NCBI GenBank assembly: GCA_964472565.1
Contig: CAYYNB010000191.1
Coordinates: 1-11,000, forward strand
Direction: 5' to 3'
DNA length: 11,000 bases
DNA from: DATAMF01 sp964472565
Lineage (GTDB): Bacteria > Chloroflexota > Anaerolineae > Aggregatilineales > Aggregatilineaceae
In this document: positions 6,310 to 11,000 of the stretch, piece by piece
Position numbering within the stretch: the stretch's first letter is position 1
How the letters are laid out: each line of letters opens with the position of its first letter
The notes under the pieces: model-generated
Database searches by the model: none
What the model saw: only the letters and a program-made list of their open reading frames with translations
What the model was told of the DNA's origin: nothing
Position numbers and translations under genes: made by a program

Positions 6310-6443
6310 GTAACAAAATACCATTGTTTTTAATGTGATATATCTATTGTCGGCCCTTAAGGCTTAATAGGAAAATCATCTTATTCTAGAGTTACGAGCT
6401 GACATCGAGAGAGTAATATGTGGATTGTTGTCGCTGGGGAATC
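6310..6443. other. AT-rich intergenic stretch, no gene seen
   Basis: This is the upper part of the roughly 260-base gap between the AT-rich SH3b gene and kinase A. Apart from the promoter and palindrome listed separately, I see only a short CCTTAAGG self-complementary motif near 6355-6365. No open frame with a ribosome binding site, no tRNA and no obvious direct repeats that would mark an insertion boundary were found. The base composition shifts from AT-rich to GC-rich near 6420-6450. Confidence 0.5.
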
Positions 6444-6468
6444 AAAAAGGCGGGTGTTGCGGCCCGCC
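6444..6468 (-). terminator. Intrinsic terminator of kinase A
   Basis: On the minus strand GGCGGG (6468-6463) pairs with CCCGCC (6454-6449) around an 8-base loop and is followed by TTTTT (6448-6444). It begins 21 bases after the kinase A stop. This is a standard GC-stem plus U-tract terminator. Confidence 0.82.
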
Positions 6469-6488
6469 TGATTTTATCTCTGCCTGCC

Positions 6489-8579
6489 TTAGCCTGCGAA
6501 CAGCGCATTCATCAGATCCGCCCCGGTGCCCGCGTAGTTCACACTGCCCACGACTTCCAGCCCCAGCGCTTTGAGGTCCTCGGTAAAGCCGCCGGTGCTC
6601 GACATGGCAACGCCTAACACCAGGATGTCTGGGGCGGGCTTGAACATCATCATCGCGCCGTCAATGCCCTCTTGCGTAATGCTCATATAACCCACCTGTA
6701 TTCCGGAATCCAGCGTGATGAGTTCGGTAGGGCCGATGTCGGATTCATTGGATGTGTCCGAAAGCATTTGGGTGGCGAAGATGGTCATCAAATCCTCTAC
6801 CGATGCATCGGCTGTCATGTCGGGAGCCAGCATGGGCATCAGATCGGCGGGCAGCAGGAGCACCATGATCGCCGCATCCCCCGATTCCGATATCTGGTTG
6901 GTTGTGGCCGAGTCTAATGCCGCTGCGGAATTGGCGATTGTGATGCCGGGTAAGCCCATCTCGGCGCTCATATCCTGCGCGAGCCAGTCATCTGGGCACA
7001 ACACCGTCAGCTTGCCGTCCATAAAGGTCTGCTCGGTCATCTCCACCGAGGCCGCGCGCGCGGTGGGTTGGGGCGTAACGATAAATACCTCGGTCCACGT
7101 TGGTGTAAAGGTTGGGCGCGGGATGTCGGGCGGGCGTCGTGTCGCCGTGTTGGTCGCGCTGGGGGTCGGTGTATTGGTCCACTGTTCCGCCGTCGCCGTT
7201 TGCGCCGCGATCAGCGCCGCCTCTAAGGTCTGCGTCATGTTCGGCGTATGCGTGGCGGTCGGCGTTGCGGTCCACTGATCGGCGGTGGCAGTCTGCGCCT
7301 GCCAGAATGCGACCTCGAACGTTTGCGTGAGATTGGGTGTCCGTGTTGCCGTCGGCGGCAGCGGTGTTTCAGTCCATTGGGCGGCGGTGGCGGTCTGCGC
7401 CTGCGAAAAAATAAACTCAAAGGTTTCGGTTAAATCGGGGGTAGCAGTGGCTGTCGGTGTGTGACTCGCGTTGACCGTTGCCTGGACCACCCCTTCGCCG
7501 TCGTGATCACTTTCTTTCTCTTGCTGGCTGCTCAGGATCAACACGGCGACCAGTCCCAGCGCGCCCACCAGCATCAGGGTCAGAATCCACACCAGCGGAT
7601 GCTTATAAATCGGGCGCGACGACGACGGCAGCACGTACGTGCCCGGCGTGGGCGGCTGGGGATTGCTCGGCGGCAGGCTGAGATTCGGAAGCTGCGGCGG
7701 GCGGATGGTCGCCGTGAAAAACTGCGACTGCTCACCGTGACGATAATAACCCGCCAGTGCGCCCTCAAAGGCCTGCGCGAACGCCGTAATCGTCGGGAAG
7801 CGCTGCTCCGGCTGTTTTGCCATCGCCCGATTCAGCACAAATGTGATCGCTTCGGGCAGTTCGGGCCGGATCACCTGCGGGGGCGTCGGCTGCTCGTTGA
7901 GGTGTTTGTGCATCAGGGCGTAGGGCGTTGAGGCGCTGAACGGTGCGCGCCCGGTCAGCAGCGCATAAATCATCACGCCCAGCGCGTACTGGTCGGTGGA
8001 TGGCGAGAGTTCTTCGGCGCGCCACTGCTCCGGCGACATATACGCGGGCGTGCCCATCGATGCCCCGGATGCGGTCAGGGCTTGCGTGGCTTCGGTCAGC
8101 TTGGCGATCCCAAAATCGACCAGATAGGCGGTGCCCTGGTTGTCAAACATGATGTTGCTGGGTTTGATGTCGCGGTGGATCACGCCCTGGCTGTGCGCAT
8201 AATCGAGCGCGCTGGCAAGCTGTTTGAGCAGTTCGACTGTCTCGCTTAATGTCGGCAGATTGCTCTGTTCCATGCGTTCGGCCAGCGTGCCGCCCGTCAG
8301 CAGCCGCATGACGATATAACTGTAGCCCTGCTGCATGCCGTAATCATAAATCGGGATAATGTGCTGGTGTTCGAGCGCGGCGGCGGTTTGCGCTTCGCGG
8401 TTGAAGCGTTCGAGATAACCGGCTTGCAGCGCCAACTGCGGCGACATCACTTTGACCGCGACCTCGCGCCGCAGCCCGGCCTGAAAGCCGCGATACACTG
8501 CCCCCATGCCGCCGATGCCCAGCATCCCGCGCAGTTCATACTGGCCCAGCACCAGCCCGGATAAATTCATCATATTCAT
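6489..8579 (-). CDS. Kinase A: transmembrane Ser/Thr protein kinase with repeat-bearing ectodomain
   Basis: The product has 696 residues, a Hanks-type (PknB-like) kinase. The catalytic domain (about 13-275) is complete: glycine loop GIGGMG (21-26), ATP-anchoring Lys43 (VAVK), Glu62 in helix C, HRDIKPSN with catalytic Asp137 and Asn142, DFG 155-157, and SPE in place of APE (182-184). A Pro-rich linker leads to one TM helix (about 328-349). Outside are three Thr/Ala-rich repeats (380-482), a second Thr/Pro linker and a C-terminal domain (about 512-696; GKLTVLCPDDW...) that may resemble the PsbP/DcrB-like fold, which is a tentative call. The ATG at 8579 is chosen because MNMMNLSGLVLGQYELR aligns with kinase B's start and a strong promoter lies just upstream; an in-frame start at 8774 would run through kinase B's terminator. 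It is probably an active membrane-sensor kinase, with targets unknown. Confidence 0.9.
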   Translation of the reverse strand: MNMMNLSGLVLGQYELRGMLGIGGMGAVYRGFQAGLRREVAVKVMSPQLALQAGYLERFNREAQTAAALEHQHIIPIYDYGMQQGYSYIVMRLLTGGTLAERMEQSNLPTLSETVELLKQLASALDYAHSQGVIHRDIKPSNIMFDNQGTAYLVDFGIAKLTEATQALTASGASMGTPAYMSPEQWRAEELSPSTDQYALGVMIYALLTGRAPFSASTPYALMHKHLNEQPTPPQVIRPELPEAITFVLNRAMAKQPEQRFPTITAFAQAFEGALAGYYRHGEQSQFFTATIRPPQLPNLSLPPSNPQPPTPGTYVLPSSSRPIYKHPLVWILTLMLVGALGLVAVLILSSQQEKESDHDGEGVVQATVNASHTPTATATPDLTETFEFIFSQAQTATAAQWTETPLPPTATRTPNLTQTFEVAFWQAQTATADQWTATPTATHTPNMTQTLEAALIAAQTATAEQWTNTPTPSATNTATRRPPDIPRPTFTPTWTEVFIVTPQPTARAASVEMTEQTFMDGKLTVLCPDDWLAQDMSAEMGLPGITIANSAAALDSATTNQISESGDAAIMVLLLPADLMPMLAPDMTADASVEDLMTIFATQMLSDTSNESDIGPTELITLDSGIQVGYMSITQEGIDGAMMMFKPAPDILVLGVAMSSTGGFTEDLKALGLEVVGSVNYAGTGADLMNALFAG
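7134..7442 (-). repeat. Three-copy Thr/Ala-rich tandem repeat in kinase A ectodomain
   Basis: Residues 380-482 of kinase A hold three repeats with the frame TPxLTQTFE......AQTATAxQWTxTP. The first two units are 34 and 31 residues long and the third is more divergent at its end. Conserved cores are AQTATAAQWT, AQTATADQWT and AQTATAEQWT. Such Thr-rich repeats are likely an extended, possibly glycosylated stalk between membrane and sensor domain (inference). DNA repeats here could promote copy-number change. Confidence 0.8.
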
Positions 8580-8622
8580 GGTTGTGGAACGCCCCTGGAA
8601 AGAGAAACTTGATTCAGAAAGC

Positions 8623-8651
8623 AGTATAAGTCGAAAACCGTTAGCTGACAA
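8623..8651 (-). promoter_or_regulatory. Sigma-70-type promoter of kinase A
   Basis: On the minus strand TTGTCA (8651-8646) and TATACT (8628-8623) are spaced by exactly 17 bases; each matches five of six consensus positions. The predicted start near 8616 gives a leader of about 37 bases with AGGGG 12 bases before the ATG at 8579, a somewhat long spacing. Confidence 0.75.
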
Positions 8652-8670
8652 GTAAGAGCGCGGCGGGGCG

Positions 8671-8701
8671 AAAAAAAAGAGCGGGCCGGGCGGCCCTGCT
8701 C
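8671..8701 (-). terminator. Intrinsic terminator of kinase B
   Basis: Directly after the kinase B stop (TAA at 8704-8702), the minus strand has GAGC then GGGCC (8701-8692, one bulged A) pairing with GGCCC and GCTC (8687-8679) around a 4-base loop. An uninterrupted run of eight U follows (8678-8671). This is a strong terminator that separates the two kinase genes into distinct units. Confidence 0.88.
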
Positions 8702-10606
8702 TTACTCTTCCGGTACGTCTGTCGCTTCCGGTTCGGGCAGCGCGAAGCTGCATTCTCCGGCGGTGATGGCACACGTCGCCAGGATTGCGCCGTCCTGCTC
8801 GACGGTGAACGTCGCGTCCGCCTCCGGTGAGAGCCAGAAATAGCGGCTGGTCACGCTTGTCTTAAAGGCAAACGGGCGCGCGCAGAGATCACGGCTGTGG
8901 GTGGTCGGCGTGGCGTCCGCCGTGAGAATCTGGTAACACGTGCCGCTCGTCATGGCATCCGGCGGGGTGCTAATATCGGCGCGGCTCCACAGCGTCGCGT
9001 CGAAGCGCTGCGCCCCTTGCACGAATGCCAGCCCGCTGATGTCCAGCGTCCGCCCGGAGATATTGGCGATCACAAAATCATCGGTGTCATACACCAGCCG
9101 GATGTCCGGCTCGACAGCGGGTGTGGTCGCTGTTTCTGTTGCTTCAGGCGTTGGGGTGCTGGTCGGGCGCGGGGTGTTGGAGGGTTCGGGCGTATCGGTA
9201 TAGCTGTCGCGTGTCGCGGCGGCATTCAGCGCCGACTGGGTTTCTGTCGCCCGCTCTTCGGCGGTTGCGGTTTGATTGGCGGCGGCCTGCGTCGCCTGTT
9301 CAGCCGTCGCGGTGGCGTTCTGCTGCGCGGCGAGTTCGGCGGCTTTAGTTTCGGTGGCCGCGATACGCTGATTGAACTGCGCTTCGATGGTTTGCGTGGC
9401 CCCGGCCATTTCCGTAAGCTGCATGTAACCCTGTGCCTGGATCGTCTGGACCTGATCCGGCGATAGTTGCGCCGATTCGCGCGCGGCGGTTAGGGTAAGC
9501 TGCACATTCGCCGCCGACAACCCCGGTTCGGTGTTTTTTTCGTCATCCTGGCGCAGCAGCATAAAGGCCACCACACCCAGCGCCACCAGCAGCGCGGCAG
9601 CCAGCACCCACATCACCGGGCTTTTGTATACCGGCTGCACAATCGTAATCGTGTTGGGCTGCGGCGGATTGGACGCCGAAAATGAATTACTCAGCGATCC
9701 GGTAGCGCGTTTGTTGAGAATCGGCGCGGTGAAAAAGTTAGTGAGTTCGCCCGTTTGCCCGCGTGTCGCCAAAAAGAAATCCTGCGCAAACGCCGTCACG
9801 GTCGGATAGCGGTCCGCCGGGCGTTTCGACATGGCGCGTTCCAGCACCGGAGTCAGCGCGGGCGGCAGATCGGCCCGGAAATTCTGCGCCGGGGTCGGCG
9901 GCTCGTTGATATGCTTATGCATCATGCCATACGGTGTGGTCGCCTCGAATGGCAGGTGTCCGCCCGTAATCAGCGCGTAGATCGTCACCGCCAGCGCGTA
10001 CTGGTCGGCGGCGGGCGTCAGTTCTTCCGATTTCCACTGTTCCGGCGGCATATAGATCGGGGTGCCCATCGGCACGCCGGACGCCGTAAACGAGGTGGTG
10101 GACTCGACCAGTTTGGCGATCCCGAAGTCCACGATATACGCGAGGCCCTGGTCATCAAACATGACGTTACCGGGTTTGATGTCGCGGTGAATCACACCCT
10201 TGCTGTGTGCATAATCCAGGCCACTGGCGAGTTGGTTGAGCAGGTTGGAGACTTCGCCCAAGGATGGCAGCGGTTTGTTCATCTGGACGCGCTGCTGGGC
10301 GCGTTGCTCCAATGATCCGCCCGTCAGCAGGCGCATCACCACATAACTGATGTCACCCTGCACGCCGTAATCGTACACGGGCACAATATGCGCATGTTCG
10401 AGCGCGGCTGCGGTTTTGGCTTCGCGGTAGAAGCGTTCGATATAGCCGGGTTCGTTCGCCAGCGCCGAAGTCAGGACTTTGATCGCAACGAGGCGTTCCA
10501 GGCTTTTTTGGTAGCCCCGATACGCGACTCCCATGCCGCCAAAGCCCAAAATATCACGCAGTTCGTACTGGCCGAACGTTTGGCCGGAGAGGTTTTGAAT
10601 ATTCAT
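8702..10606 (-). CDS. Kinase B: transmembrane Ser/Thr protein kinase with Ala-rich coil and C-terminal beta domain
   Basis: The product has 634 residues, a Hanks-type (PknB-like) kinase paralogous to kinase A. Catalytic features are complete: GFGGMG loop (21-26), Lys43 (VAIK), Glu62, HRDIKPGN with Asp142 and Asn147, DFG 160-162, and PPE in place of APE (187-189). One TM helix spans about 330-351. The outer part is an Ala/Gln/Thr-rich, probably helical stretch (about 365-466), a Thr/Pro linker (470-498) and a C-terminal domain (about 500-625; IRLVYDTDDFVIANISGRTLDISGLAFV) with four Cys that could pair. This domain may be a lamin-tail-like beta sandwich, which is tentative. The ATG at 10606 has AGGGGG eight bases upstream. 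It lies just upstream of kinase A on the same strand. Likely role: sensing a surface or envelope cue and phosphorylating cytoplasmic targets; no substrate or phosphatase gene is seen nearby. Confidence 0.9.
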   Translation of the reverse strand: MNIQNLSGQTFGQYELRDILGFGGMGVAYRGYQKSLERLVAIKVLTSALANEPGYIERFYREAKTAAALEHAHIVPVYDYGVQGDISYVVMRLLTGGSLEQRAQQRVQMNKPLPSLGEVSNLLNQLASGLDYAHSKGVIHRDIKPGNVMFDDQGLAYIVDFGIAKLVESTTSFTASGVPMGTPIYMPPEQWKSEELTPAADQYALAVTIYALITGGHLPFEATTPYGMMHKHINEPPTPAQNFRADLPPALTPVLERAMSKRPADRYPTVTAFAQDFFLATRGQTGELTNFFTAPILNKRATGSLSNSFSASNPPQPNTITIVQPVYKSPVMWVLAAALLVALGVVAFMLLRQDDEKNTEPGLSAANVQLTLTAARESAQLSPDQVQTIQAQGYMQLTEMAGATQTIEAQFNQRIAATETKAAELAAQQNATATAEQATQAAANQTATAEERATETQSALNAAATRDSYTDTPEPSNTPRPTSTPTPEATETATTPAVEPDIRLVYDTDDFVIANISGRTLDISGLAFVQGAQRFDATLWSRADISTPPDAMTSGTCYQILTADATPTTHSRDLCARPFAFKTSVTSRYFWLSPEADATFTVEQDGAILATCAITAGECSFALPEPEATDVPEE

Positions 10607-10660
10607 AAAACGTGCCCCCTGTGAGGTGCAGCGTAAGCGTATCGATGTGTAATGCAGGGG

Positions 10661-10689
10661 AGTATAGATTTAAGTGGGTCGCTTTGCAA
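10661..10689 (-). promoter_or_regulatory. Sigma-70-type promoter of kinase B
   Basis: On the minus strand TTGCAA (10689-10684) and TATACT (10666-10661) are spaced by 17 bases. The -10 is identical to that of kinase A. The predicted start near 10654 gives a leader of about 48 bases. The -35 overlaps the U-tract of the preceding terminator. Confidence 0.65.
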
Positions 10690-10717
10690 AAATAGAGCGG
10701 CCTTTAAAAGGTCGCTC
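10688..10717 (-). terminator. Intrinsic terminator of the SH3b gene at the right edge
   Basis: On the minus strand GAGCGACC (10717-10710) pairs with GGCCGCTC (10702-10695), with one wobble pair and further A-T pairs closing the loop. TATTTTT follows (10694-10688). It lies 32 bases after the stop of the gene ending at 10749 and just ahead of kinase B's promoter. Confidence 0.82.
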
Positions 10718-10748
10718 ATGATTTTACTAACGAGATGAAAACTATAAA

Positions 10749-11000
10749 TCAATCGACTGCAACCGGCACGCTGTCCAGATTGCCCTCGATGGTGAGGCCG
10801 TTGGAGTTGCTGACCCATACTTCGCGGCTATCCTCCAACCGGACTTCCAACCACTCGTTATTATCCGTGCGCGCGATGATCGGAAGCCGGGTATGGCTGA
10901 CGACGGCTAGTGGGGTTGTTCCAGGGTTGGCATAGGTCCAGATGCCCACATTGACCACGACCACCACTTCACCGGAAGCGCGCGCCCCATTATCGATCGG
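10749..11000 (-). CDS. SH3b-domain protein, partial (3' end only)
   Basis: The frame stays open to the right window edge (11000), so only the last 83 or so residues are seen; a GTG at 10967 is an internal codon, not a likely start. The visible part is one bacterial SH3 (SH3b) domain: VVVVVNVGIWTYANPGTTPL, then VVSHTRLPIIARTDNNEWLEVRL, then REVWVSNSNGLTI, matching the family pattern of a PGT turn, a central WLEVRL strand and a final WV strand. The protein ends shortly after (VPVAVD). SH3b domains are usually extracellular, binding wall or surface ligands. It is upstream of the kinases on the same strand but separated from them by a terminator. The N-terminal domains, and so the role, are outside the window. 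Confidence 0.75.
   Translation of the reverse strand, partial: PIDNGARASGEVVVVVNVGIWTYANPGTTPLAVVSHTRLPIIARTDNNEWLEVRLEDSREVWVSNSNGLTIEGNLDSVPVAVD

Noticed and set aside
6715..7278. Plus-strand open frame of 187 codons within kinase A
   Set aside because: It is a Val/Ala/Ser-rich mirror of the kinase A repeats with no start signal or domain.
7134..7442. Repeats considered as a CRISPR array or minisatellite
   Set aside because: Units are contiguous, imperfect, in frame and encode a plausible ectodomain stalk; there are no spacers.
8580..8774. N-terminal extension of kinase A starting at 8774
   Set aside because: It would cross kinase B's terminator and kinase A's own promoter; the extension is low-complexity Arg/Pro-rich and absent from the paralogue.

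Overview
The window looks like chromosomal DNA of a GC-rich bacterium, most likely a member of the Chloroflexota (Anaerolineae-like). This is an inference from gene content. Two transmembrane Ser/Thr kinases carry Thr/Pro/Ala-rich ectodomains with AQTATA-type repeats. There is also a secreted WD40-like protein, a two-TM TrkA-type protein without a K+ filter, and SH3b proteins. No rRNA or other taxonomic marker is present.

Plus-strand half (about 1-5220). A perfect palindromic repeat opens the window. It is followed by a small HxlR-family regulator that may be read from a leaderless transcript. The best-defined regulatory element lies next, at 444-558: a ykkC-family riboswitch aptamer with its own extended -10 promoter, directly ahead of an EamA/DMT-family transporter gene. 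Then come an exported WD40-like beta-propeller protein and a probable two-gene operon: a membrane protein with TrkA-N/TrkA-C domains, and miaB (tRNA methylthiotransferase). A perfect 9-bp-stem hairpin at 5190-5214 separates miaB from a convergent gene.

Minus-strand half (about 5220-11000). Transcription runs right to left. It starts with a partial SH3b protein at the right edge (terminator 10695-10717). Next is Ser/Thr kinase B (promoter 10661-10689, gene 8702-10606, terminator 8671-8701). Its paralogue, kinase A, follows (promoter 8623-8651, gene 6489-8579, terminator 6444-6468). Last is an AT-rich, possibly acquired gene for a single-pass membrane protein with a C-terminal SH3b domain (5223-6227). 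The kinases share their catalytic domain and TM layout but have unrelated extracellular parts, so they look like a tandem duplication that diverged in what it senses. Each is bracketed by its own promoter and terminator, so they are probably separate transcription units.

I see no CRISPR array, transposase, tRNA, rRNA or phage gene. The most interesting points are the riboswitch-transporter pair (its aptamer core looks closer to the nucleotide-sensing ykkC subtype 2 than to guanidine-I), the tandem kinases with different ectodomains, the channel-like protein lacking the filter motif, and the AT-rich SH3b gene with a palindrome at its predicted transcription start.
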